Shown: positions 27,724-37,700 of the stretch, piece by piece | Numbering within the stretch: position 1 is the stretch's first letter | Layout: each line of letters starts with the position of its first letter | Source of the DNA: Treponema sp. | GTDB taxonomy: Bacteria; Spirochaetota; Spirochaetia; Treponematales; Breznakiellaceae | Assembly (NCBI GenBank): GCA_009784775.1 | Contig: WQXQ01000002.1 | Coordinates: 1 to 58,205 of the forward strand | DNA: 58,205 nt | Direction of reading: 5' to 3' | Translations under genes and position numbers: made by a program | Notes under the pieces: model-generated | Told to the model about the DNA's origin: nothing | What the model saw: the letters and a program-made list of their open reading frames with translations, nothing else | Databases searched by the model: none

Positions 27724-28458
27724 TTATGTAAACATCCCGCCATCTACGGGTAGAACTTGTCCAGTGATATACACAGAATCATCCGAAGCCAAAAACAGCA
27801 CCGCATTGGCAATATCCTGCGGCGTACCCATGCGCTTAAGCGGTATTTTTTCCAGCATCATTTCTTTTACCGCATCGGGAAGCACTGCGGTCATATCAGT
27901 CGCAATGTAACCCGGCGCAATGGCATTAACCCTTACTCCCCGGCTGGCAGTTTCAAGGGCAAGACTCTTGGTCACGCCGATAAGCCCCGCCTTGCTGGCC
28001 GAATAATTTGCCTGCCCGCCGTTGCCGTGGACTCCCACCACACTGGCCATGTTGATGATGGAACCAACGCGTTTGCGTATCATATCGCGGCCTACAGTAC
28101 GGGCGATAAGAAAGGCGGCGCTCAGGTTTACATCTAACACTTTTTGCCATTCTTCAAGGGACATCCTGAACGAAAGATTGTCTTTGGTAATACCGGCGTT
28201 ATTAATCAGAATATCAAAACCGCCGGATTCTTTGATGGCGTTTTCAATAGCCCCGTCAACTGCCGAAAGTTCCGAAAGGTCCGCCTGTACCCAGTGGAGT
28301 TTTCCCTTTGCCGCACTGACACGATCGGCAAGGTCTTCCGGGGTTTTGTAATCCAGACCCCACACCTCGGCGCCTTCGGCAATGAATAAATCGGCAATGG
28401 TTTTACCGATACCTCGTAATGCGCCGGTTACCAGCGCTTTTTTATTTGCTAATCTCAT
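27724..28458 (-). CDS. fabG: 3-oxoacyl-ACP reductase FabG
   Basis: SDR: KALVTGALRGIGKTIADLF, ILINNAGITKDNL, YSASKAGLIGVTKSLALE, VNAIAPGYIATDM. Confidence 0.96.
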   Translation of the reverse strand: MRLANKKALVTGALRGIGKTIADLFIAEGAEVWGLDYKTPEDLADRVSAAKGKLHWVQADLSELSAVDGAIENAIKESGGFDILINNAGITKDNLSFRMSLEEWQKVLDVNLSAAFLIARTVGRDMIRKRVGSIINMASVVGVHGNGGQANYSASKAGLIGVTKSLALETASRGVRVNAIAPGYIATDMTAVLPDAVKEMMLEKIPLKRMGTPQDIANAVLFLASDDSVYITGQVLPVDGGMFT

Positions 28459-28463
28459 TCTAT

Positions 28464-29432
28464 TTATTCTCCTATTTTTCCAATTTCTTCAACGGTTCCG
28501 GCAGCGAAAATGGGGATTTCGCTTCCTGAATCTTTCCATAAACCCTGCAGTACTTTACCGGGACCAACTTCAAGGCAGGCTGCAAAACCGCCGTCTGCGG
28601 CGATTGAAACCTGCTCGTCGACCCAGCGAACCGGGCTGGTTATTTGCAAAAGGGCAAGTTTTTTTGCCTCTGCGCCGGAGCTAATGCGTTTGCCGGTAAC
28701 GTTTGAGTACAAAGGAATTGCGGGATCGTTAAACGTAACACTTTCAAGAACCGGCGCAAAGACTTCCGCCGAATCCGCCATGAGGGGCGAGTGGAAGGGA
28801 CCGGCAACCGGCAAGCGAATGACCCGCTTGGCGCCGGCGTCCTTAAACCGCGTTTCTGCTTCGGTCAGGGCGGCAGCAGTACCGCTGACTACCAATTGTT
28901 TTGGCGAATTGATATTTGCCGCATACAGGTCTTTCAGGCCTGCCGCAGTCCACTCGGCAATAAGAGCTTCTACCTGCTCAGGCGTTAGACCCACGATTGC
29001 CGCCATACCCGGCGCCGCAGCAGGATCGCCGCCTGCCATTTCCCGCAGGCGATCCGCTGTTTTCTGCATGGCATCGCCCCTGGCTTTTATCAGGCGGAAA
29101 CAATCTTCCGCGCTGATGACACCGGCACAAACCAGAGCGGCATATTCGCCCAGGCTGAAACCGGCGCAGGCCTTTGGGGTATAACCCTGCTCGGCCAGAA
29201 AAGCAGCGGCGGCAAGGTTTGCCAGCGTTACGGTCGGCTGGGAAACATCGGTCCGCTTTAAGGTATCGGCGTCAGAGTCCCGCAATAAAACCTCGGCGTC
29301 TTTTCCATACATTGCCGAAGCCTGTTCAAACAGCTTTTTGACTGCAGAACTGGCCGCCAGAAAATCCAGAGCCATTCCCTGATACTGGGCGCCCTGTCCG
29401 GGAAATAAATACACGCAATTGTTTTTTTCCAT
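28464..29432 (-). CDS. fabD: Malonyl CoA-ACP transacylase FabD
   Basis: CVYLFPGQGAQYQGM, CAGFSLGEYAAL, VAGPFHSPLM; start chosen at MEKNNCVYLF (the ORF extends to 29453). Confidence 0.95.
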   Translation of the reverse strand: MEKNNCVYLFPGQGAQYQGMALDFLAASSAVKKLFEQASAMYGKDAEVLLRDSDADTLKRTDVSQPTVTLANLAAAAFLAEQGYTPKACAGFSLGEYAALVCAGVISAEDCFRLIKARGDAMQKTADRLREMAGGDPAAAPGMAAIVGLTPEQVEALIAEWTAAGLKDLYAANINSPKQLVVSGTAAALTEAETRFKDAGAKRVIRLPVAGPFHSPLMADSAEVFAPVLESVTFNDPAIPLYSNVTGKRISSGAEAKKLALLQITSPVRWVDEQVSIAADGGFAACLEVGPGKVLQGLWKDSGSEIPIFAAGTVEEIGKIGE

Positions 29433-29446
29433 AAAACGTACTCCCT

Positions 29447-30496
29447 TTACCAAACAATAATATTTCCGCCATAGGTAAGGCCACCGCCAAAGCCTATGGT
29501 CAGTATTAAATCACCTTTTTTGATCTTCCCATTCCGGTTCAGTTCGTCCAGAGCAATGGGTATTGATGCTGCCGATGTGTTGGCATATTCTTCTATATTA
29601 AGGTAGATTTTCTCAGCGGGCATTTTCAGCCGCCTTGCCGCAGCCTGCACAATGCGGGCATTTGCCTGATGGGGGATAATCCATGTTATATCGTCTACCC
29701 CTATTCCATCGGCCTGCATCAGCGCATTTGCGGTGTCAGTCACGGCCTTAACGGCAAAGTTATACACTTCCTGGCCGTTCATTTCAACACAGATACCTTT
29801 TTCGATGGTTTCGCCCGGCTTAAAGGGGTTACGGGAACCTCCCCGGCGAAACAGCAGGCTTTCGCTGCCGGAACCATCGGCCCAGAGCATGGACCGTACC
29901 AGGCCCCGGCGTTCTGGACCCTCAGATGGGGCATCGTTTACTTCCAGTACCACGGCCCCGGCGCCATCTCCAAAGAGGACACAGGTACCCCGATCCTCCC
30001 AGTCTATTACCCTGCTTAACAGCTCGGCCCCAATAACCAAAGCGCGCTTGCGGCCTCTGCCAAGGCTCAGGAGACCTGTTGCGACTTCAAGGCCATAGAC
30101 AAAACCGGTGCATCCGGCTGATATATCCATTGCCAGAGCCTGTTTCGCCCCCAGTTTGTGCTGGACAATACAGGCAGTTGATGGAGTACCCACATAATCC
30201 GGTGTAGCAGTCCCCAAAATGATGACATCAATGCTTTGAGCAGCTTCCGCAACGACGCGATTCCATTCCTCCGACCCGCTGCCCCCGGAAAAACCGGCTG
30301 CCATTGCCAGGGCATTCTTCGCCGCTTCCAGGGCAAGATCGCTCGTTGCCGTATGGTCATCGGCAATATGGCGATTCCCAATCCCTGTGTGGGACCTGAT
30401 CCATTCATCACTTGTGTCAATCCGGGCCGCTAAATCGTCATTGCTGACCCGCCGGGATGGTACTGCCCTTCCGGTTCCAATAATTTCAATAGCCAT
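29447..30496 (-). CDS. fabH: Beta-ketoacyl-ACP synthase III FabH
   Basis: GTGRAVPSRRVSNDDLA, DTSDEWIRSHTGIGNRH, DISAGCTGFVYGLEVA, WIIPHQANARI, YANTSAASIPIAL. Confidence 0.97.
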   Translation of the reverse strand: MAIEIIGTGRAVPSRRVSNDDLAARIDTSDEWIRSHTGIGNRHIADDHTATSDLALEAAKNALAMAAGFSGGSGSEEWNRVVAEAAQSIDVIILGTATPDYVGTPSTACIVQHKLGAKQALAMDISAGCTGFVYGLEVATGLLSLGRGRKRALVIGAELLSRVIDWEDRGTCVLFGDGAGAVVLEVNDAPSEGPERRGLVRSMLWADGSGSESLLFRRGGSRNPFKPGETIEKGICVEMNGQEVYNFAVKAVTDTANALMQADGIGVDDITWIIPHQANARIVQAAARRLKMPAEKIYLNIEEYANTSAASIPIALDELNRNGKIKKGDLILTIGFGGGLTYGGNIIVW

Positions 30497-30508
30497 AATC
30501 TGTTTTTT

Positions 30509-30567
30509 ATGACAAATTTATAATATCTGTCATTCTCCAATAATAACAAATTTCTTGATTTTGTCAA
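30509..30567 (-). promoter_or_regulatory. Putative fab operon promoter (-35 TTGACA 30562-30567, -10 TATTAT 30540-30545) with inverted-repeat operator ATGACA-N13-TGTCAT at 30509-30533
   Basis: 16-nt spacer on minus strand immediately upstream of fabH; inverted repeat over the expected start site. Confidence 0.6.
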
Positions 30568-30623
30568 GATAGTTTTTTGACCCAAATCACAAAAAGAAGT
30601 TGCGAAACCCGAAGCCGTCCTAA

Positions 30624-32837
30624 TCACTTATCCGGCAGATCATCGTATCTCCCTATGTTATTCCAGTGGGTAAAGCCGCCGGTACCTGCCAAACGGGTCG
30701 CTTCAATCTGGCGGCGGACGTAATCTTCCGCCGTTCCCAGGGGGCCGCCGTAGTATTGGCGGTCATACGATACATTGAGGAAAAAAGCCTGGGTCCACGG
30801 ACGGATGATGACCTGACCGCGGGCAATGCGGTCGGTGCGCAGGGTTCCATGGAAGTAAATGCGCCAGGGCCGCAGCTCCGCCGGGCGCTGGGCAAGAAAG
30901 TGCTGTTCAAAGTGACTGGGGTAGTACATGGGGCAGATGACGTCTACCCAGGGGGCAAGGAGTTCCACCTCCTGCCCGGTGCGGGCGCCGGTACGGTACC
31001 AGCCATTGGCCCCATAAATGTCAATGGAAATGGGGGCATTGACCCGCGAGCGGGCATGGCGTAAAAACGATAAAATGGCGCTTTCGGAGTCCATGCCGCT
31101 GTCCCGCCAGCGGTAACGGGCATCGCCAAGGTTATCACCATCGGTGGGGAAACGTATATAATCATATTGAATTTCATCAATGCCTCGTTCATAGAGTTCC
31201 TGCGATATCGCCGCAATGTATTCCCAGACTTCTTCCGAGTAGGGATCTACCCAGCGCTCATTAATTGCAGTCCGGACAATTTCAAACTCCGGATCATTGG
31301 TGGGAAAGAAGGTTATACTCCGGTTATTGCGTTCTTCTGCGGTTATGGAAGATGTTCTGCGCCGGACATCGTTATACCCAATCCACGGTTTTGCGTTTTT
31401 GCCGTCCCACACTGCATATTTGCCATTTTCCCGAACGGCAAGCTCCTGATCCTTAAACACCACTACACGGGCAACGGTAAAAATACCCCGCCGTTTCATC
31501 TCTGGAAGGAATGTATCAATATCCAGCGGGCTAAAAACCCTGCCCATTGCGCTGATGGCCGGATTATGCGGGGTAAACCTGAGCCTCCCCAATTCATCCT
31601 TCATGTCAATAACGATCATGTTCATACCGGTCCTTTCTATGGTATCCAGATGATTTTTGAACCGGTTACTGTCTATTGCCTGATTCAATGGTACAAAGAT
31701 TCCTTCTTTGTTGTCCGCTATGTGGGCAGTATTATCTCTGGGCTCGTTAAGCAGCCACAGCTCACTCAATATTATAGTATCCCGCAACACCACACAGTGG
31801 ACGGTACCCCGTATCGACGCAGCCCGGATGGATTGTACGATATCCGGCTGTTTTTGCATTTTAAAATCAGCATAATTAAGCGATGCCACTGTCCCTTCAT
31901 GCAGGAAAAACAGTTTATCTGTTCCGGGATACAGGGAGTCCACCGTACCGAATGGACTATCGTCCGACCAGATAAGATTGAATGTTCGTTGATTCCAGTC
32001 CAACTGATAAATTCGCCGCCGGAAGGTTTGCGAAACATACATGACCGGCCCATGCGCGGTCTCCCGAAAGGCAATGTCGGCAACTTCATCGGGATTATTG
32101 GTAGTTTCCAGTTTTTCAATACCGTTGTTGAGTTCTATCCATTGCGGATTGGGACGATCCGGCTGGTAGAAGTGAATACCATAGACGCTGTGCGAAAGGA
32201 ATACGGTCAAATCTGCCGCCGCATCACCACCAGCACGGGGCATATACGCCACCGCTACCGCCTTGATACCATTGGTTCGATAGGGAAGAGCAGCCAGGCT
32301 TGTCCATGATCGTCCCTGATCGCGGCTCAGGTAGACCCGGTCTTTGGTGGCGCAGGCCATAATATTTGCATCTGTCGGCGCTGCCGCAAGGTCTTTTACT
32401 TCCTGCACTATCTGCAAAAAACTTTTTTGTTTATGCTCAAAAACCTTAATTGTTTTTACCGGCAAACCATGGTTACGTTCTTCCCATGTGCGCAGATCGT
32501 CGGAAACCAAAATTCCCCCACTGCCCATAATTGCCCAGCCAGCATTATCCCCCAAAGCCAGTATCTTTCTAACCGATCCGCCCGACCACAGCGCCGTTGC
32601 CCTTCCCGCGGCAGCGCCGGCGGCATTCATTCCAAGGTCAAAAAGCCCCTCATTGGTGCCGGCAAGCAGCACCCCGCTTTTTTCAGGCGCCGGCGGTGTT
32701 TCTGGCACCTGAACAGGCACAGGAGCCGGCGCAGGCGTTGGTGTTCTTCTTTTTTCAGATTTACCCCCTGCATACAAAGAAAACGGAAAAACGACAAATA
32801 CTGCCATACAGAGCGCAAAAAAACGGTAAAAACCCAT
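30624..32837 (-). CDS. Secreted DUF4015-type putative glycoside hydrolase with N-terminal BNR-like propeller
   Basis: Signal peptide; propeller-like 'VYLSRDQGRSWTSLAALP'; DUF4015-like 'IVIDMKDELGRLRFTPHNPAI...RGIFTVARVVVFKDQELA', 'GIDEIQYDYIRFPTDGDN'. Confidence 0.85.
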   Translation of the reverse strand: MGFYRFFALCMAVFVVFPFSLYAGGKSEKRRTPTPAPAPVPVQVPETPPAPEKSGVLLAGTNEGLFDLGMNAAGAAAGRATALWSGGSVRKILALGDNAGWAIMGSGGILVSDDLRTWEERNHGLPVKTIKVFEHKQKSFLQIVQEVKDLAAAPTDANIMACATKDRVYLSRDQGRSWTSLAALPYRTNGIKAVAVAYMPRAGGDAAADLTVFLSHSVYGIHFYQPDRPNPQWIELNNGIEKLETTNNPDEVADIAFRETAHGPVMYVSQTFRRRIYQLDWNQRTFNLIWSDDSPFGTVDSLYPGTDKLFFLHEGTVASLNYADFKMQKQPDIVQSIRAASIRGTVHCVVLRDTIILSELWLLNEPRDNTAHIADNKEGIFVPLNQAIDSNRFKNHLDTIERTGMNMIVIDMKDELGRLRFTPHNPAISAMGRVFSPLDIDTFLPEMKRRGIFTVARVVVFKDQELAVRENGKYAVWDGKNAKPWIGYNDVRRRTSSITAEERNNRSITFFPTNDPEFEIVRTAINERWVDPYSEEVWEYIAAISQELYERGIDEIQYDYIRFPTDGDNLGDARYRWRDSGMDSESAILSFLRHARSRVNAPISIDIYGANGWYRTGARTGQEVELLAPWVDVICPMYYPSHFEQHFLAQRPAELRPWRIYFHGTLRTDRIARGQVIIRPWTQAFFLNVSYDRQYYGGPLGTAEDYVRRQIEATRLAGTGGFTHWNNIGRYDDLPDK

Positions 32838-32904
32838 ATATAATTAATACCGTAAATTGCAAAATTGTGCAATTAAGGCTTATGGCACGCCGTTTACGGC
32901 AGGT

Positions 32905-32922
32905 TAGTTTCATATGAAACTA
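32905..32922. promoter_or_regulatory. Palindromic operator candidate 1, TAGTTTCATATGAAACTA
   Basis: 18-bp perfect palindrome in divergent intergenic region. Confidence 0.6.
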
Positions 32923-32954
32923 TTTGTCCGGAAATACAGCGTAATGCCACATAA

Positions 32955-32974
32955 TTAATTTCATATGAAATTAA
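32955..32974. promoter_or_regulatory. Palindromic operator candidate 2, TTAATTTCATATGAAATTAA
   Basis: 20-bp perfect palindrome sharing core TTTCATATGAAA, centre 51 bp from candidate 1. Confidence 0.6.
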
Positions 32975-33135
32975 AATTAGTGAACTATTAGTACAAATGA
33001 AAGTTTTGTTGTTAATTATAAAAAAATATTGACAATTTGTATTATGGTATGGTAAGGTTATAATTATATCACTATACAAATAACAACTGCCAATTCCGGA
33101 TACGGCACTGTTATTAAAGACATGGAGGTACAATT

Positions 33136-34617
33136 ATGAATACGAAAAAAATTCTTTTCGTAACGGTTATTATCGCAACAATGCTGATACTGAGCTGTGA
33201 TAATATTTTCTCAAAACCCGAGTCTCAGGGCAAGCTGGAAAATAACCATCTAACACGCGAGGAAGAAATTGCGCTGATGCACCTGGAGGAAGACTATAGC
33301 GGTTTCATAAAGTCGCCGGATGAACTAACCGGACTTGTGCAGGAACGATTGGATTCTGCAACAAGGTCAGAGCATTACCAGCAACTGGTTATCAGCAAAA
33401 CCGAGTCTTTTAGCAAAACATTTGAAAGAGGCTTCAAAACACAAAAAGGCGAAATACGGACATCTGAGGTACGGTTTTATCTGTATACCCTGATAGATCC
33501 GGAAGCGGAAGAAGGACAACAGCCCGGTTTTGCGCTTATGTGCGATGATGTACGGATTGGCAATTTTATTGCGATGATGCCCCAGGGCGACTGGAATGAT
33601 CCTGACAATTCGTTTCTGGTGATGTATAGAGCGAGTCTTGATGGGTATATACAGAAAACAATAGATACCTTCAACCATACAGCGGAAGCCGATATTAAAG
33701 CTGCACAGGAAAAGTTAACACAGTTAGAGCAAAATGCCCGTTTTGTACTGTATTGGGATCATGGAAAACATACAAGTTTTGGAGGAAATTTAATCAATAC
33801 TCGTTGGAATGGCGTTGGAAAGGGAACAACGGGCGGGGTACCATATAACTGGGCGGTAGACTACAATGTTAACCCAAACCCAATTCCCAATCAAAGTGCA
33901 ACCCCATTACTTCCTCAATACGCTGTTGGCTGCGATGTTGTCGCATTGGCGCAGCTTGTTGCGTACCATGAATGGTTTATAAACAACAATGGTGATAATG
34001 CGCCCTATTCGTCAATAAAGAGCCCTCATCCTTACGGAACTATCCAAAACGATAGAACCTATTTCTATTACCCGCATACAGGTCTTTATACTACAACCCC
34101 TGAACAACAATACTTCGCTGATATTGATTATTTTGATTGGGCAGGCATGAAAGCCGATGTGATTGCAAGTAATATCCACCTTGATTTTAAGCTGCAGGTT
34201 ACTACCCTGATTTTTCAAATAGGCTGTTTAATGGGTAAAGAATTTGGTTCTGAAGGCGGTTCTCTTACACCTATTGAGCTTGTGTTGAATGCATTATGGG
34301 AATTGGGTTATGCATCTTTTGGTATACAATCCAGCACAAATGGTGATAATTTCCTAACAGCTACCGGAATAATGCGGTCCCTTAATGAGAAAAAACCAGT
34401 TTATGCAAGCGGAGTACCCAGTCATTCTGGCATGGGAACAGTTGCAACCGCATGGCTTATGGATGGGTACAAAATCGTAATGGCGGGATATGCACGTACT
34501 ATTCTGGTGCATTGTATTCTTGAAAATGGTTACGATGGTGAATTTAATTTTGGAATTTTTGGAAACGATATATACGATATGAAGTATATTACCGGCGTTT
34601 ACCCGCCGGCTAAGTAA
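33136..34617 (+). CDS. C10 (streptopain)-like peptidase-fold lipoprotein, possibly catalytically degenerate
   Basis: Lipobox LILSC; YAVGCDVVALAQLVAYHEW aligns with the C10 Cys motif; FDWAGM; KPVYASG...ATAWLMDGY in place of GHAWV.DGY. Confidence 0.75.
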   Translation: MNTKKILFVTVIIATMLILSCDNIFSKPESQGKLENNHLTREEEIALMHLEEDYSGFIKSPDELTGLVQERLDSATRSEHYQQLVISKTESFSKTFERGFKTQKGEIRTSEVRFYLYTLIDPEAEEGQQPGFALMCDDVRIGNFIAMMPQGDWNDPDNSFLVMYRASLDGYIQKTIDTFNHTAEADIKAAQEKLTQLEQNARFVLYWDHGKHTSFGGNLINTRWNGVGKGTTGGVPYNWAVDYNVNPNPIPNQSATPLLPQYAVGCDVVALAQLVAYHEWFINNNGDNAPYSSIKSPHPYGTIQNDRTYFYYPHTGLYTTTPEQQYFADIDYFDWAGMKADVIASNIHLDFKLQVTTLIFQIGCLMGKEFGSEGGSLTPIELVLNALWELGYASFGIQSSTNGDNFLTATGIMRSLNEKKPVYASGVPSHSGMGTVATAWLMDGYKIVMAGYARTILVHCILENGYDGEFNFGIFGNDIYDMKYITGVYPPAK

Positions 34618-34694
34618 GAGGCGTAAAGGGCTTGCCCGGAAAGATAACGGACAGCCCCTATTTCTCTGGCTTTTTATACAAAACCATGGTAGAA

Positions 34695-34714
34695 TTTTCC
34701 TGCGAACAGGAAAA
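34695..34714 (+). promoter_or_regulatory. 5'UTR hairpin TTTTCCTG-CGAA-CAGGAAAA directly upstream of the SD
   Basis: 8-bp perfect stem, CGAA tetraloop; SD GAGGAGAAAAGG follows. Confidence 0.5.
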
Positions 34715-34730
34715 ATGAGGAGAAAAGGAC

Positions 34731-37700
34731 ATGATACAGGTTGTAAATATCCCCCAGAAACCGCACCACAACCCCACTCCTCTTTTTTCTCTGTTCTTTC
34801 TTCTCTGTTCTTTTTTCTTTATCTCCCTGTTTTTCGCAAGTTGTAAAAATCCCTTTGTTACGGCAATTCTACCGGATAGACCCGATAAAAAAGATGCTCC
34901 GCCAACATTCACCGTCACCATGGAAAACGATGGTAACGGCACCGCAAACGCAAGCTCGGATTCCGTTACCGCAGGTGAAATAATAACCGTTATGCAGGGC
35001 AGCTTGGTAACCATTAGCGCAATGCCCGGAGACGGATACGAGTTCGATAAATGGCAGTTGGTATCGGGCGGCGCAATACTTTCCAGCACAGCCGCAAGTC
35101 CTGCTGTTTTTACCATGCCCGGTAAAAATGTAACGATTAAGGCGTTGTTCAAAGCGTTGCCGCCCAATACACCAAACCTGGCGTTGGATCCGCAGCTGAT
35201 AGCATTCGGTGAGATTGTATTTGGTTCTGACCGGCCTGAGCCAATGCCCGTAACGATAAAAAACACCGGCACCGGCGCGGCAACGGTATCAGATATTACG
35301 CTCAGCGGCGATGATGCTGGCGCATTCGAATTGACTTTTGACCTGAGTGAGATAAATCCCATTGCGGCAGGCGGCGAGGCGGCTTTTACGGTACAGCCGG
35401 CAACAGGGCTTGCCGTTGGAATATACGAATCCTCGATTTCCGTAACGTATACCGACAATAAAACAGCAACAGCCCTGATAACCTTTGCCATTATTCCCGT
35501 AATCATCCCTATACTCGAACTGTCACCATCAACGATAACGTTTAATCCGGCCGTATTTGGCTACACCCAGCCTGTTGCAAAAACCATAACGATTACCAAT
35601 ACCGGTAATGGCGCGGCAACCGTGACGGATATTGTGCTGAGCGGCGATAATGCCGCTGCATTCGACTTGACATTTGATCTGGACGAAATAAATCCCATTG
35701 CGGCGACCAATGGTACCGCAACTTTTACAGTACAGCCAAAAACAGGGCTTGCCGCCGGCATCTACGAATCCACCATTATGGTAGCGTATGACGGCGATGA
35801 ACCGGCAGAAGCTATGGTAATATTCACCATAACGGCTGCGGCCACCCCTTTCCTTGAATTGTTACCGTCAACGGTAGCGTTTACTCCGGTTATATTTGGC
35901 TCTATACAGCCTGTTGCAAGAACCGTCATGATTGCCAATACCGGTACCGGCGCGGCAACGGTGACAGACATTGTCCTGGGCGGAGCTAATACCGCTGCAT
36001 TTTCTCTGACATTTTTCCTGCCTAATATAAATCCCATTGGGATAGACGGCACTGCGAATTTTATGGTTCGGCCCAGAGCAGACCTTGCCGTTGGACATTA
36101 CTCTGCCACCATTATCGTAAGGTATGATGACAGCAGAACAGCAACAAACACCGTAACTTTTGCAGTGACCGACATACCTTCTTATACGATTAATATGGAA
36201 ACCGACGGCAACGGCGTTGCGATGGCAGAATCGAATTCTGTAGCAGCGGGTGAAACAATAGCAGTCATGCAGTACAGGCAGGTAACAATCACCGCGATGC
36301 CCGATGATGGGTACCGGTTTGATGCATGGCAGGTTATATCAGGCGGTGTAACATTATCGAATACTACCGCAAGCCTTGCTGTTTTTACCATGCCGGGTAG
36401 AAATGTTACTATTAAAGCGCTGTTCGCCGTATTACCGCCCGACACACCCCATCTGACGCTGGATCCGCAATTGATAACATTCAACGCAGTTGCCGGCCAC
36501 GACCTGCTTGATGTGGCAGAAACCATAACGATACGGAATACCGGTACCGGCGAGGCAGTGATATCAAGTATTATGCTCAGCGGCGCTAATGCTGCCGCAT
36601 TCAACTTGGCGTTCGATCTGGACGAAATAAATCCCATTGCGGCAGGCGGCGAAATGCGTTTTACCGTCCAGCCTGTTGCAGGGCTTGCGGTTGGCACATA
36701 CACTGCCGCCATAACCGTAGCATACAATGGCGATAGAGCAACAACAGCGACGGTGACATTTCAGGTAACCCCCATTCCCATCCCCAATCTTAATCTGGCC
36801 CCATCGAATATACAGTTTGGCTCGATTCTATACGGCTATACCCAGCCTGCCGCACAAACCCTAACAATACGAAATACCGGTACCGGCGCGGCAACGGTAT
36901 CAGGTATTGCGATGAACAATACTACTGCATTCGACTTAACCTACGATCTGGCGAGTATCAATCCCATTGCGGCAACGAACGGTACCGCGCTCTTTACCGT
37001 ACAACCCAAAACAGGACTTACCGCCGGCACCTACGAATCCACCATCACCGTACACTATGATGACGGCAGGACCGCGGAAGCTACAGTAACCCTTACCGTT
37101 ACTATTCCTGTTCTTGAATTATTTTATTTTAACGGGTTTCCGGTAAAGTTTGGAGCTATGGCCGGTAATATAGACTGGCAAAGAGCGCAAACCATAACGG
37201 TTAGGAATACCGGTACCGCTGCAGCAACAATAACCGACATTAAACTCAGCGGCACTAACCCTGATGCATTTGAATTATCAATAATAAGACCAGATAGCAA
37301 TTTAGAAGAGGTGCTATTTGACTTGGATATGATAAATCCCATTGCGGTAAATCGTCAAGGGTTGTTTAGAATACACCCGGTAACATGGCTTGATGCGGGA
37401 ACATACACCGCCACTATTACCATCGAATATAACGGCATTGAACCAGCGGAATGTGATGTAATACTGGATGTAATAGCTGCCATTGAACCTCCCGAATATT
37501 TCCCAAACCTTCAACTGTCGCCGTCACCGATAGAGTTCTATGCCGCTGGCCCTGACTATGTGCGACCAGAACCAGTAACAGTAACAATGAAAAATACGGG
37601 TGCCGGCGATGCGCATCTGACAAGCATTACTTTATCTCCTATCGGTACTGGTCCCGATGCATTCGATCTGGTATTCGATGATTTGGATGAGATAAATCCC

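Noticed and set aside
31167-32309. Plus-strand 380-aa ORF
   Set aside because: Antisense to the DUF4015-type gene, which has a signal peptide and family motifs; the antisense translation has no family resemblance.
33029-33066. TTGACA...TATAAT as a sigma-70 promoter for the C10-like lipoprotein
   Set aside because: Spacer is about 24 nt, too long for a standard promoter; not annotated as such.
34658-35506. Minus-strand 282-aa ORF opposite the 1602-aa lipoprotein, and similar minus ORFs at 36182-36727 and 38543-38884
   Set aside because: Antisense to a strongly supported repeat-domain gene; open only because repeats lack reverse stop codons; no recognisable domain.
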